Below are positions 1 through 11,708 of a DNA stretch of 64,000 nt, one piece after another. The stretch comes from Histomonas meleagridis (taxonomy: Eukaryota > Parabasalia > Tritrichomonadida > Dientamoebidae). The notes under the pieces are model-generated. The model was not told where the DNA came from. It did no database searches and saw only the letters and a list, made by a program, of their open reading frames with translations. Location of the stretch: NCBI GenBank assembly GCA_020186115.1, contig WSYJ01000064.1, forward strand, positions 1 through 64,000, given 5' to 3'. Position numbers and translations under genes: made by a program. Within the stretch, counting starts at the first letter, position 1. Each line of letters begins with the position of its first letter.

Positions 1-25
1 TCATGATTATTTGAACATAACCGTT

Positions 26-110
26 TTGGGTAACGATATGGGCTAATTACGTGATTTTTGATCGTATTATCATTTAAATTTGAAGACAGCCGCTCGGGTA
101 ACGATATGGG
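26..110 (+). repeat. two copies of a GGGTAACGATATGGG motif
   Basis: The 15-base string GGGTAACGATATGGG occurs at about 28-42 and 96-110, and again at 13846-13860. It contains TAACGATA, which matches the Myb recognition element known from Trichomonas vaginalis promoters. Whether these are regulatory sites or part of a dispersed repeat cannot be decided here. The rest of 1-960 is AT-rich sequence in which I see no gene. Confidence 0.5.
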
Positions 111-989
111 CAACCATACGGACTAAATGAATAGAATCAAAATTTATAATCGTACCACCAAACAAATTATTTATAACACTCAACTTATTATACTAATCAA
201 TTCCATCAAAACTAATGAAATATGACAGTCATACCAAAATTAGTATGTTTAATTCGATGATGGCACTAAAAAATTTGCAAATTTTATCATTATATTATTA
301 TAAATTTTGGATTTGGCAACTCAAAAATTTAAAAGTCAACCCATAATTTCAAAATTACATCATTACTCGGATTCATATTAATCAAAATTAAAGAAATTAA
401 AACATATTTCCCGATAGATATTAACAGATGTATCTGAAAGAAGTCGATCATTTTACACTCAAAAATTACATAAACTATTGAATTAGTAATAGAAAAAATT
501 CGAAATATTATAATATATAATATATTCAAACATAATAAAACAATGTTTTTAAATATTACATATCTGACGTTATATACTCATATAATATTTAAACTTTTTA
601 TTGAAGAAATATTCGTCAAATACCATAAACGTTTTTTGACACACCGCATTTTTTGTTTACAGAAATCTCAAATGATTTTGGGATATTTTTTTCGTTCTGG
701 GCATAAAAAATATCCCGAATTAGCAACATTACTCACAATTTTATATGAAAAATGAAAAAAGTTGTATTTATCCACCACCACTACATAGAACTTTTTGAAT
801 CCATATTTCTTCATTGATAAAAAGTTAATTTTTTCATTTGCTATTGATATTCATTCATGGTATTAATTATTTTCTCGATAGTTAACAAGAGTTTGTCAAT
901 AGGAAAATTCATGATCAAAAAAATATTAATAAAAATGTATTCACTAAAACATGATGTTTATTTCGCAAAACATTAAAAAATATTATAAT

Positions 990-1414
990 GTTACTATACG
1001 GACAAGGTACTCTCTCAAGTATTTACGCGGAACTTTTAATTCTGTGTCTTCATGTGGACGAATAATAATTTTAATAATTTCATCAGAATGTCTATCAAAA
1101 AAACTATCTAATTAGCCCCTCGTTAAACTAACACCAAATTTTACTTTTAAAAATCGAAGGACCTCAGAAAAAGTCATGTATTCATATGGATTTCTTTCTT
1201 CTGATAAAATTTCTTGATTAACAATTTTCTCGTCTTCTACATGTAAACTTAACGGTTGTTGAATTTCTTTTATGTTTTTGTTCGCTTTGCATATGATTTT
1301 TCGAACATTTCGATTCGTAATATTAATATTCACGTATATTTCGAATATCACGATTTTACAACGCCTAATTTGCATGTATATTACATTAAAGATACTAATG
1401 GATCTTATGGGCAA
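990..1414 (-). pseudogene. pogo-like transposase, N-terminal fragment
   Basis: Reading the minus strand, an open stretch from 1414 to 1112 and its continuation past a stop codon resemble the N-terminal DNA-binding part of Tc1/pogo-superfamily transposases: a helix FSEVLRFLKVKFG, then DSFFDRHSDEI, then PRKYLREYL, the usual helix-turn-helix / CENP-B-like order seen in trichomonad DDE endonucleases. The expected Trp after the Gly is replaced by a stop, and no catalytic part follows, so this is a truncated relic. It has no clear terminal repeats. It lies downstream of another relic of the same superfamily (1570-2320) but starts over at the N-terminus, so it is a separate copy. The family assignment is by motif recognition only. 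Confidence 0.5.
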
Positions 1415-1569
1415 AGTTAGAAAGAATTTTTATAAATTTAGAATTATTTGATATCAGATATGAGAATCGACAAAAAAACAAAAAATTCAATAATAACAAT
1501 TAAGTTGTTGTCAGTATACTGTTTTTCCTATATTTTTAGTAAAAATTTGATCAAAATTGTATATTTATC

Positions 1570-2320
1570 TCAAATTGATTGATAGATTGACCATGCTTCG
1601 TTCAAAACATCAGAATTAAGGTGTTTCCATGCCCATATAAGTACCTGAACCGCATATTTCATTCCGATTTTTTTGCCCGGATTTTCATGAATAAATCTAT
1701 GTGAATTATCTATGGCAACGTTCTCCAAACACCCAAAAACGCGATAATCGAGTGGTTGGTATTTATCTGTTGACCCAGTAGGTATAAAGAACATCTTTAT
1801 GTTCAATGAATTTGCCAATTGCATGGACATAGTTGTCTTGTGAACTGGAAATTGGTCTTCTCCTGTACCGAGCTCGCCTACTACTTAGTTTATTGCGCTT
1901 TTTAAAATCAGTTACAAACTTAGGACTGAACTTCACATCGGGGATTTCATCATCATCCATGCGCTTCTCAAGAAATCCTTGAGATGCGAGGTTAACGAAG
2001 TCTTTGTTTTGAAACAAGAACCCTTGCGTTATAAAATTAAATCGGATGTAATCAGCAATTGATTCTTCATCAGCATCGGTAAATATCCGATGATGAATCC
2101 CGTGAACTGAGCTGTCGTAAGGTCGCCATTCTTTGTTCAGTTCCCACTTGTGGTACCACCCACAAATGCTGGATTCTGGAATATTGGATTGTTTGCTTAG
2201 ATGTGTTATTGTTCCTCTTGTTTTATTTGATAAGGAATCGATAACTATGTCACATATTTCCTTGTGTCTATCGTAATCTCGATGAGGTAATTTGGAAAAG
2301 ACGAGCTTTTGATTATTCAT
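1570..2320 (-). pseudogene. pogo/Tc1-like transposase with deleted catalytic core
   Basis: Two overlapping minus-strand frames join one decayed gene. Positions 2320-1763 (185 codons, ATG start) give a helix-turn-helix N-terminus (THLSKQSNIPESSICGWYHKW) and a second DNA-binding segment ending in FVTDFKKRNKLSSRRARYRRR. Positions 1830-1570 then give the end of a DDE domain, with FIPTGSTDKYQPLDYRVFGC, the segment that normally follows the second catalytic Asp. Most of the catalytic domain (the first Asp and the D-N-x-x-x-H block) is absent, so an internal deletion with a frameshift has killed it. The Arg-rich stretch before the break is typical of the linker in this family. No terminal inverted repeat was resolved. 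Confidence 0.65.
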
Positions 2321-2892
2321 CTACAAATGATACCGTTAACAATTTCTCAAACCGAAACGATGCAATCAAATTATAACGATCGAATTCGCGAATTGTAGGG
2401 AACCTAGGGTATAATGGACAGATTGAATATGTCATAAAAAATGCTTTTTGAGATATTATCCAATATTTGAAGTTAAAGGAACAATCGTTTTTAGATCAAC
2501 ACAAATTTTATAATAACTTCGAAAAAGTAGAAATTATTGAATAATTATTCAAAGTGTGACAACTTTTTCATTGAGAATATTTTAATACAAATTGCATTCT
2601 CAAAATGATGAGGGACCCATCTAGGTGCCCTGTTTTCCTAAGGTACAAAAAAGATCAATTTAGACATTACTATTGGGTATTTTATCAATTGCATACAATC
2701 AATTGATTATTTTTATTTTAAAAAATAAAAAATATTGTGTTTTTAATAATTTTTGTTTTCATTTCGGAAATGAAAAAAAAAAATATAAAAAACACAAAAC
2801 AGGGTCTCGAACTATTTACTTTTACATGTAAAAATATTTGATTAAAATGGAAATATTACAAATAAGCTACAAAGTTATTTTAATTATAAGTC

Positions 2893-3480
2893 TTGATGCT
2901 AAATATAGTTATTCGATTTAAAGGGGTTTTCCCTGATTTAAAGGGGTTTTTCCCGCTCGTTATGACACCATCAATGGCAAAGATGGTCTATCCATCTTTG
3001 TATGATATCGATACTATTTATTATAAAAAATTTCGAAATTTATCTGAAATTGCATATTATAATGATTTAACTCATAACGCGCTAGGCGGCCTTTGAGGCA
3101 ATGTTCAGATAGATGATACATTGATCTTCAAGGCCAAATATAATAAGGGAAGAAATTTAAGTTTATCATAGATGTGGTTCTTTGGAAGAATAGGTTCTGT
3201 AACAGGTCGAGTATTTATTGATTTAGTTGAGAAAAAAAATGCAAATACATTATTTCCGATTATTGAAAAATATGTAGAATTTAATACACATATACAAATA
3301 TGCCATTTTATGCTCATAAAAATTATATAGATATAAAATTTATAAACTTTGCAATCTGTTGATTGATTTTTGTTTGATGCGTATGCCCTAATTCAATCTT
3401 ATATAATAGAATAGTATAATTTTTACTATGAATTTAATTATTCAGATGTAGAATTAACCAATGCTAAACTTTTATGAATC
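2893..3480 (+). pseudogene. Merlin/IS1595-like (ISXO2-type) transposase relic
   Basis: One plus-strand frame carries, across several in-frame stops, the landmarks of the ISXO2/IS1595 DDE family, which corresponds to eukaryotic Merlin elements: ALGGL, then VQIDDTLIFKAKYNKGR (first catalytic Asp context), then MWFFGRIGSVTGRVFIDLVE, then LFPIIEKYV, and a degraded stretch near 3380-3420. Stops interrupt it at 3094, at about 3166 and in the 3' part, so it is dead. The surroundings are relics of other transposon classes. No flanking inverted repeats or target duplication were found. Confidence 0.6.
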
Positions 3481-5150
3481 AACTAATTCATCCCTACGAA
3501 GGATATTTAATGGGTAGTCGTTTCTGTTTGAATTAACTTTAGCAGTTCATATAATTTCTATCAAATATACCGACGACCGTTAAACGATAGTGCTTTTGAG
3601 CTAGCTGTTTATTGAATAAACGGTGTCATCTACTTTTTGAATACATTTACGCTGGGTTATTTAACTGATTAATTTATCGCGAAAAAAACGGTCTCGTAGA
3701 GCGTTTTATTAGTGGATATACGATTCATCGAATATTTATTATTCATATAAATTTATATAAAAAATATTTAAAAAAAATCAAAAAATATGGTACTGTCCTA
3801 CAATCGTGGGAAATTTGAATGAGTGATATACAAAAAGTGGAGACTTCATTCAATCGTGATGGAAAATAATTTACAATTTTCGCCATGTTTTTTGAACGCA
3901 AATAAAATCCGGCATAGATGCTTAAACAGATATTATTAAATTAGAAACCAATTTATTGAAGATATGATGATCAATCATAAAAGGAAATATATACTTATAT
4001 AGATGTTTATTTATCCATTTTCAAATAAATCATTCTCGACATAGTTCGTACTGTTGAATGGTTTTCTATTCACTCGTTCTGGCTTAAATTTAACGTTAAA
4101 TGTCTTTTGTAGAATAGGTTCTGTTTTCTAAACGGTCGTTTGGCACCGAATAAAATGAAATTATCTCGTTGTTGACATAATTTTAATTTTTAAAAAATAT
4201 ATAGCAATAATTTATAATAACAATAAATAATATTCTTATATGTTTTATAGACAATAACTTCTATTTAAAGATTTGACAATACAAAATAAAACAAATATAT
4301 TTTCATATAAAATTGGTTTACTCATGTGATGATAGGTGTTTTAAATATTTCATCATATATAATTTTTGATATTAAAAATAATCGAATTTTTATGAAAAAG
4401 TTATTAACTTCCTAGTTATGTTTGAATTATCAAGATAAAATTTTGCATTTTTTTGATGGGACAATTTATTTGCCTATAGTTCATTGACCAGACAACTTTT
4501 TCAATGCGTAAATGGTCGATTTTGCTCGTTAGCCCCTATATAACCGCTTCTTTTAAAACATAAATATTTCATAAAATAATCTGTCTAAATTCTTTTTATT
4601 CATGCAATCTTTCATTATATTGATGAGTGAATATAAATTTTAAATATCTAATGAATTTGCAGATATGAAATTTTCGATCTTTTGCAAAATTGTTGTATGA
4701 ATTATTTTCAATGCCTATTTGATTAATTAAATAGTTTATTCCATAACAACAATTTATCAGTAATAATTGCAAAACAATATTGCTGACAGTTAAAATAAAC
4801 TTAAACCATCGACAAATGTATACACTATCTAAAATATTTATATGAATATTTTCATATGAAATTAATTATTTTACTTTGTGATATATTATCCGTCACTCAA
4901 AATATAAAATATTTATTTAATTACATATAATTTCACTATCTCATGATGATGCTATATTTAATATAATATTATTTTCTGTAACTTTATCAACCTCAATAAT
5001 GATATCAAAATCAAATATATCATTCGTATTTGATCGGTAGTCTATATAGACACGAAAAGTTAAATTTTGTATCGTTTACTAAAGTTCTGGTTGCAAGTTT
5101 AGTACCAAAACACACAATATAAGTCATACCAATTATATACAAAATTTTTA
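3481..5150. other. gene-free AT-rich interval
   Basis: No reading frame with recognisable content on either strand. The sequence is AT-rich and broken by stops, with two ACGGTCG motifs (3574-3580 as the complement, and 4132-4138) that recur in other repeat-rich parts of the window. It probably consists of decayed mobile-element DNA, but no family can be named. Confidence 0.4.
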
Positions 5151-5154
5151 TTGA

Positions 5155-5588
5155 GGTTCACCATTAAATTGCAGTGCTTCTGTCCTCAGTCCACAAGTTC
5201 TAATATTATGCTTAGAATCACCACGAAGAGAACAATGTCTTTTGGCGCTTACACCTTCAAATTGTTCCCTTATGTACTGTAGCTCATAATAAAATGACAC
5301 ATTGTGCAATCTGTTGTTGGATGATCATGTAAACGAATTTCACATTTAATTTGCTTTGGTACAAATGACCTTCTCCCACCATTCATGCATTTTTTAGGTC
5401 TTCCTCTTACCAGCATTGTCTGTTATATCTTCGATTTCATATTCCTTTTGAACATCATATTCCTCCTGAGCATCATGAACACCTTGAATACAATATTCCT
5501 CTTCAGTACTATGAACATCATTTTCTTTATAAATTAATATAAGTTTATTTCTTTCATTTATGAAAATAGATAATATATTTCGGTAGTG
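5155..5588 (-). pseudogene. MULE transposase, 3' part (C-terminal zinc-knuckle region)
   Basis: On the minus strand, directly outside the 6.1 kb inserted element, the frames give HYRNILSIFINERNKLILIY, an acidic linker with many Glu residues, GKRK, a CTMC pair, and a zinc-knuckle-like segment SLRGDSKHNIRTC near 5230. This is the usual tail of MULE-type transposases after the SWIM finger (basic linker, then C-x2-C ... G-x3-H-x4-C knuckle). One knuckle Cys is replaced by Arg, and frames shift at least twice. It continues the MULE pseudogene whose 5' portion lies at 11709-13365. The two halves are separated only by the insertion. Confidence 0.6.
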
Positions 5589-6104
5589 TGCTAACTGTGC
5601 CTCATTTGTACCCACTTTTTGGTGGTTATTGCCACAATTCTCCATCTTTTGAATGCGATGTAAAGGCAACCACCAAAAAGTCGATTTTTTTTTAAAATAC
5701 CCAAAAAATAAAAGTTAAAAATTTTAATTTTTTTCACCAAACAGCAATAAATCAAGTAAATAAAGACATATATCTGCTATTAATTTCATTTAAATTCTAA
5801 TTTTGATGAAAGTATTAAGCATCAGAAAAAAATTTTTTATTTTGAAAATTTATTCATATGTTTAAATTCTCCATATATGAAAACATTCTACAGCTGTCAT
5901 AACATATTTAAAATTTTATTTAATAAATTTGATTTTACATAGTTAAATTTGATGTCGTATTTCTGATTTTTTTCGTGAACTGACTTTTTGTATGATGTAA
6001 AATATTTCATAGAAATATTTTGACTCAGAAAGTGACAGTACCAATATTTCGATAGAAAAACGTTTAAATGAGGGGTACAGACCAAGTATACATTCAAATT
6101 CGAG
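5589..6104 (+). repeat. element A left terminal inverted repeat
   Basis: Inverted partner of 11191-11706. Pairing runs from TGCTAACTG at the outer end to CATTCAAATTCGAG at the inner end. It includes a short internal inverted pair (CCACTTTTTGGTGG near 5612 and CCACCAAAAAGT near 5670). No coding content. Confidence 0.85.
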
Positions 6105-6159
6105 TAGGTGAAGAATGAAAAGTTCTGTCAATGCCTATTATTTGAGATTTTTTCGTCCA

Positions 6160-6731
6160 ATTTAACATTGCAGGAGAAGCAAAACCATAAATGGACTTCG
6201 AATCCTCATTGTAAATAAAAAAAAATTTAAATCATCTTTTGTTTTACATGAATCAAACGAGATTTTGTTTCTAGGATTTAAATTAATCAATTGACGGACA
6301 TAGCTTCTAACTGTTGATAAAGAAATCGAATTTTTTGTTGCATATGGGGAAGTTGTTGATTTGACCCAATCAAAAAGGGCATTATGAATTGGGTCAGCTT
6401 GGTGAGCACATTGAGCATCTCTGTAAAACTCCGCAATTTTTAACTGAATTTGAAGGTCTGTATGATATGGTGCTGATTGCATACTTGAACATGTAAATTT
6501 ATGATCTTAAACAAGGATGTATTTGATTATTCTATAATCAGTAGAAAGATCAATTTTCATTATTGCCGGACATGGGTTTCTGGAATTTCGACTCCCATGG
6601 ATACATCTATAAGATATTTGTCGATGTTTCTTACTTCCATAAGAGTTAAAGGAATATGTGTAGATTTCAATATCAAGATGGGGAGGTGTCCATGGTTGCC
6701 TTTGAGAATCTCTTTTTAACAAATTTTGCAT
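6160..6731 (-). pseudogene. element A coding relic with FLYWCH-like zinc-binding N-terminus
   Basis: Two minus-strand segments in different frames (6731-6507, then 6482-6162). The first contains RQISYRCIHGSRNSRNPCPA, spaced like the FLYWCH / MULE N-terminal zinc finger (aromatic-x-C ... C-P-A). The second begins near SAPYHTDLQIQL and includes LSTVRSYVRQLINLNP, and resembles nothing I can name with certainty. A frame break and a stop separate them, and no catalytic domain follows, so the element appears non-autonomous now. The likely origin is a MULE-type transposase, at low certainty. Confidence 0.4.
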
Positions 6732-6779
6732 TTAAGTTTATATATTTCACAAACTTTGTTTGGTTCATTCATTGATATC

Positions 6780-7200
6780 ATTCATATCGTCCAATGATAA
6801 AAATCATAAAATAAAAAGAAAAAAAATGATATGAGAGATAAACCAAGCAAACGAAAAATATACAAATGAGTAACATGAGAAATAGAATGAAAATAAAATA
6901 ATCGAAATATATAAGAAATAAATGAGATATATAAGAAATAGAATCAAAATAACAAGAAAAAAATGAAAAAAAAAAATAAAAAAAGCAAACATAATAGAAA
7001 CAAATGAGTAACATAAAAAATATTATCGAAATAACAAGAAACAAATCAGAAGAGATATTAACAAACGAAAAGAAAATAAATAAAACCAGAAGATATGAAT
7101 GAGATCAATATGAAAAATTCAAAAATAAAAATAAATAGATGAAAAACATAAGAATGAAATCAAAACAAAAAGAAATGAATGAGAATCATATGAAATAAAT
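6780..7200. repeat. purine-biased low-complexity stretch
   Basis: About 420 bases in which the plus strand is almost all A with G, built of imperfect repeats such as AATAACAAGAAA and AAATGAGATATATAAGAAA. The complementary strand gives meaningless Phe/Leu/Ile-rich frames. It lies inside element A, left of the inserted element C. Confidence 0.7.
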
Positions 7201-7971
7201 CAAAATGAATGTAATTTCAAAATTCTATAAATAGAATGAGCAAAGTGTTATCACTTTTGACATATATAGATCTTTGAATAAATTTACACATTTGAATGAA
7301 CCTACATCACTTTTTTTGATCGTTGGAAGTACTCTATAGACCGTATAGGCCCATTTATTCTCAAAAAAATGAAGCGTACTAACGAAATACCATTACCAGG
7401 GATGACCAAAGTGGAACTACACCAGGCCCTATCAGAGAATTTCTCAGAAACAGATTCTCGAGCAATTTTACGAGAATTTTTCAAAAAAGATTTCGATAAT
7501 TTATTGGTTAACCAGGCAGTGAAAATCTACCGAATTATTAAAGATTTTGACACAATGGACATTACAATCAGTTCGTTAGCTAAATAATTAAATATTGACA
7601 GGGGTAATTTAAATCGAAAAATAAATTAAAAAGTACAAAATAACCCAGGTCGCCCATCTTATCAAACAGAAGACCAAGAACAAGAACTAGTTCTATATTT
7701 ACAATTAAGATGTGAAGTCCACAAACCCATGACACCTAAAGATATAGATGATCAAATTTCAAATAATTTCGACATCGATGCTAGTCCGTCATGGCACAAT
7801 CATTTTGTAAAACGACACAGTGATATGATTTGTATGACAACTGCATACCAACAGGAATCAGGACGAATTTATCTAATCAAACAAGATGGAGAAACTCACA
7901 TCGATAATTAAAAAAGATATGTCGGAGGGGTTCCAACTGAATTAATTTTTAATGGGGTGACTTAAAAAATA

Positions 7972-9796
7972 CCCAAAACATACACACTTTTGGACGGTTA
8001 TCGACTCAATTTCTGACTTTTTGAACTGTTGTATAATTACAACAAAAAAAAAATCAAAAATTTTAAAATTAAAAAATTCTCGAAAAAATATTATTATTTA
8101 TTTTAAAATAATAATATTAAAAACATAATATATATATAAGTAGAAAATATATTTTATGGCATATAATGAAGAAAAAATAATTTTTGATGTAATTAATGCA
8201 GATTAAAAAAAGTAAAAAAAATTTAAAAAATAAATATCATAATCAAATTCTCCATATGTTAAAACATATGGTGGTATATTATTTTTATTAAAATATTCTA
8301 TGTATATGATTTTATTTAAAAAATTTTTCTTTTTCATGATGCCATTTTTGAATGAGTATTCAAATTACTAGGAATTGTGAGAAAATATCACCTATTCAAT
8401 TTTTTTTGGATACTTCCTATTTTTGTCAGGATAATTCTGATAAAATATAAAATGTCAGATTAAAAAAAAAATACTTGAATTTTGGAAGCAAATAATGATT
8501 TAATTTTGATTTTATATTAATAACTTTTGTTTATTTGACACACTTTATATAATGTAATGTATAATATATAATATAATGTAATGTATAACATATAATGTAA
8601 TGTATTTTAGACATTTTAATTTATTTTAGACATTTTAATGTATAATATATAATGTAATGTATAATGTATAATGTATAATGTATAATGTATAATGTATAAT
8701 GTATAATGTATAATGTATAATGTATAATGTATAATGTATAATGTATAATGTATAATGTATAATGTATAATGTATAATGTATAATATGTATAATGTATAAT
8801 GTATAATGTATAATGTATAATGTATAATGTATAATGTATAATGTATAATGTATAATGTATAATGTATAATGTATAATGTATAATGTATAATGTATAATGT
8901 ATAATGTATAATGTATAATGTATAATGTATAATGTATAATGTATAATGTATAATGTATAATGTATAATGTATAATGTATAATGTATAATGTATAATGTAT
9001 AATGTATAATGTATAATGTATAATGTATAATGTATAATGTATAATGTATAATGTATAATGTATAATGTATAATGTATAATGTATAATGTATAATGTATAA
9101 TGTATAATGTATAATGTATAATGTATAATGTATAATGAATGATGAATGAATGGATAATGGATTATGTATGTTATACATTACATTATATTATATATTATAC
9201 ATTACATTATATAAAGTGTGTCAAATAAACAAAAGTTATTAATATAAAATCAAAATTAAATCATTATTTGCTTCCAAAATTCAAGTATTTTTTTTTTTTT
9301 TGTTAATCTGACATTTTATATTTTATCAGAATTATCCTGACAAAAATAGGAAGTATCCAAAAAAAAATTGAATAGGTGATATTTTCTCACAATTCCTAGT
9401 AATTTGAATACTCATTCAAAAATGGCATCATGAAAAAGAAAAATTTTTTAAATAAAATCATATACATAGAATATTTTAATAAAAATAATATACCACCATA
9501 TGTTTTAACATATGGAGAATTTGATTATGATATTTATTTTTTAAATTTTTTTTACTTTTTTTAATCTGCATTAATTACATCAAAAATTATTTTTTCTTCA
9601 TTATATGCCATAAAATATATTTTCTACTTATATATATATTATGTTTTTTTATTTTATTATTTTAAAATAAATAATAATATTTTTTCGAGAATTTTTTAAT
9701 TTTAAAATTTTTGATTTTTTTTTTGTTGTAATTATACAACAGTTCAAAAAGTCAGAAATTGAGTCGATAACCGTCCAAAAGTGTGTATGTTTTGGG
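7972..9796. mobile_element. element B: 1.8 kb palindromic element with satellite core
   Basis: The left arm (7972 to about 8582) and right arm (about 9171 to 9796) are near-perfect reverse complements of some 610-625 bp. They begin CCCAAAACATACACACTTTTG at both ends (read inward) and are flanked by TA at 7970-7971 and 9797-9798. The arms contain no recognisable gene. Between them lies a (TATAATG)n tract. Together this is a huge foldback (MITE-like) element mobilised by some TA-targeting transposase, inserted into the transposase gene of element C. The right arm differs from the left by only a few small indels, so insertion or arm homogenisation is recent. Confidence 0.85.
8640..9136. repeat. 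(TATAATG)n 7-bp satellite, about 70 copies
   Basis: An almost uninterrupted array of a 7-base unit (TGTATAA in another phase) with one 2-base deletion near 8780. It forms the loop of element B. Because 7 is not a multiple of 3, it is open in all frames of the unit that lack a stop, which generates a spurious 185-codon frame of repeated LYIIHYT on the minus strand. Confidence 0.95.
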
Positions 9797-11190
9797 TATA
9801 AAATTAGACTTGCCATTTTTAATATCTATGAGGTGGGATTTCAAATATGGTCAGATAAAAAAAATAAAAGAGTAATTGCCTTTGTTACTCTTAAGAATTC
9901 TTGTAATTTAATATCCTGTTGAAAAATCAGAAAAATGAATTAGTATTATATGTGCAATTTCTATGGCAGGTGACACATTGACACCAATGTTTATCACCCA
10001 CAGAAATACAATTTACAAAGAAATTCATGGTACTAGTATATGAGATGATGGGGATCTTATTCTTGAATATCAACCGAAATCTTATGTCAATGGCAGTTTA
10101 TTTTCTAAATCCATTGATCAAGTTATACTGAGATGAGTTAGAGAAATCAGAAAAAATGAATTATAGAATGAGCCTGCAGTTATACTTTGTGACAATTGCA
10201 CATCACACCTTGATGACAAGTTGCTTCAAAAGCTCGCAGCAGAAAATAATATTAGACTGATTACTATACCTCCACATTCATCACACATCTTTCAGCGGTT
10301 AGATCTTGTTACGTTCGGAGTCTTCAAAAAAGAGATGCTGAGAGTAACATCAAAATATAATAAAGGAACAATCTTAATTGGAACTATAGTTCGAAATACA
10401 GAGGCATTGAGGTCAATTAAAATAGCAACGATTTCAGAGAACAATCGTTCAGCATTCGATATCGCCGGTTTTAATATTGATTCCCTCACAGACCCCGAAC
10501 GAGCATTAATCAACGAAGAATTTCCGAGAGAAAAAATGGACAATTATGGGTTCATTGATAATTTTGATTATGAAAGTTCGAGGGAATTTGGATTCGTCAA
10601 TAAAACCAAATTTAATTAATTTATTATTTTAACTTTTTTAACTCGAATAATCGAGCTTAAATGATAATTTTCATAATTTATATAGATAATACATTATTTC
10701 ATATGAAAATAGAAAATAAGAAAATAATTTGATAATAAAAAAGATAAAATTATTTTGTTAAAAAAAGTATGAATATATATACAAAAAGTGATGTAGGTTC
10801 ATTCAAATGTGTAGGTTTATTCAAAAATCTATACCTCTGAAAATTAAAATAATTTTTCTATATGGTTCAATTAATTTTAAATTAATATTTCAATAGAAAA
10901 GAAGAAGAAATGCAAATAATAACTTGTCATATCTATTAATCGGTTTCAACAACAATGTGTTACTACTATCATTGTTGTAATGATATCGAAAATGCATTCT
11001 ACCTGCACTATCAAATCACGCACATTTATGATATTCTATTTTCGAACTATCATTTAATTTTCGCACAATAATATTTAATTTTTGAACAAACTGTAGTTGT
11101 TCTTTCTACTGAACTATGAATTTCTTTAAATGCTGTTACCATTGATGTAAACTATACAGACGTCAAACAATATTTATATTTTGACGCATC

Positions 11191-11706
11191 CTCGAATTTG
11201 AATGTATACTTGGTCTGTACCCCTCATTTAAACGTTTTTCTATCGAAATATTGGTACTGTCACTTTCTGAGTCAAAATATTTCATAGAAATATTTTACAT
11301 CATACAAAAAGTCAGTTCACGAAAAAAATCAGAAATACGACATCAAATTTAACTATGTAAAATCAAATTTATTAAATAAAATTTTAAATATGTTATGACA
11401 GCTGTAGAATGTTTTCATATATGGAGAATTTAAACATATGAATAAATTTTCAAAATAAAAAATTTTTTTCTGATGCTTAATACTTTCATCAAAATTAGAA
11501 TTTAAATGAAATTAATAGCAGATATATGTCTTTATTTACTTGATTTATTGCTGTTTGGTGAAAAAAATTAAAATTTTTAACTTTTATTTTTTGGGTATTT
11601 TAAAAAAAAATCGACTTTTTGGTGGTTGCCTTTACATCGCATTCAAAAGATGGAGAATTGTGGCAATAACCACCAAAAAGTGGGTACAAATGAGGCACAG
11701 TTAGCA
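11191..11706 (-). repeat. element A right terminal inverted repeat
   Basis: Reverse complement of 5589-6104 over its full 516 bp. It ends at GGCACAGTTAGCA, next to TA at 11707-11708. Between this repeat and the end of element C (10830-11190) I see only AT-rich sequence without a gene. Confidence 0.85.
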
Positions 11707-11708
11707 TA

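Larger units (their letters stand above)
7369..10619 (+). pseudogene. pogo-like DDE transposase of element C, split by element B
   Basis: The 5' part (7369-7969) starts MKRTNEIPLPGMTKVELHQA and, after in-frame stops, carries the second DNA-binding segment SPSWHNHFVKRHSDM and GVPTELIFN just before the break. The 3' part (about 9810-10619) carries DTLTPMFITHRNTI, then ILCDNCTSHLDDKLLQKLA (the second catalytic Asp with the N-x-x-x-H signature), then IPPHSSHIFQRLDLVTFGVF, ending with a 132-codon open frame from 10221. Several stops lie between 9850 and 10180. The region holding the first catalytic Asp (normally F-N-x-D-E) is degraded at the insertion point. Non-functional. Confidence 0.75.
7269..10829 (+). 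mobile_element. element C: pogo-like transposon nested in element A
   Basis: Inverted ends of about 48 bp flank a DDE transposase pseudogene. The left end at 7269-7316 and the right end at 10782-10829 share TTGAATAAA ... ACACATTTGAATGAACC ... TACATCACTTTTT on opposite strands. Both ends abut TA (7267-7268 and 10830-10831), the target duplication expected of Tc1/mariner/pogo elements. Subtracting the nested element B leaves about 1.74 kb, a normal size for such a transposon. It is nested inside element A and itself hosts element B. Confidence 0.75.
5589..11706. mobile_element. element A: 6.1 kb insertion with 516-bp terminal inverted repeats
   Basis: The sequences at 5589-6104 and 11191-11706 are near-perfect inverted copies of equal length (516 bp). 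The ends read TGCTAACTGTGCCTC inward from both sides. The right end abuts TA (11707-11708) and the left end TG (5587-5588), compatible with a once-duplicated TA, but no longer target duplication is evident. The element sits inside a MULE transposase pseudogene and itself contains a minus-strand coding relic (6162-6731), a purine-rich low-complexity stretch, and a second inserted transposon (element C). Very long terminal repeats are common in MULEs and Mavericks. The family is not settled from sequence alone. Confidence 0.75.

Noticed and set aside
2605-2810. Inverted CCCTGTTTT / AAAACAGGG pair as a small MITE
   Set aside because: Matching is limited to about a dozen bases, and no target duplication was seen.
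8621-9178. 185-codon frame of repeated LYIIHYT on the minus strand
   Set aside because: It is only the translation of the (TATAATG)n satellite. There is no start context or domain.
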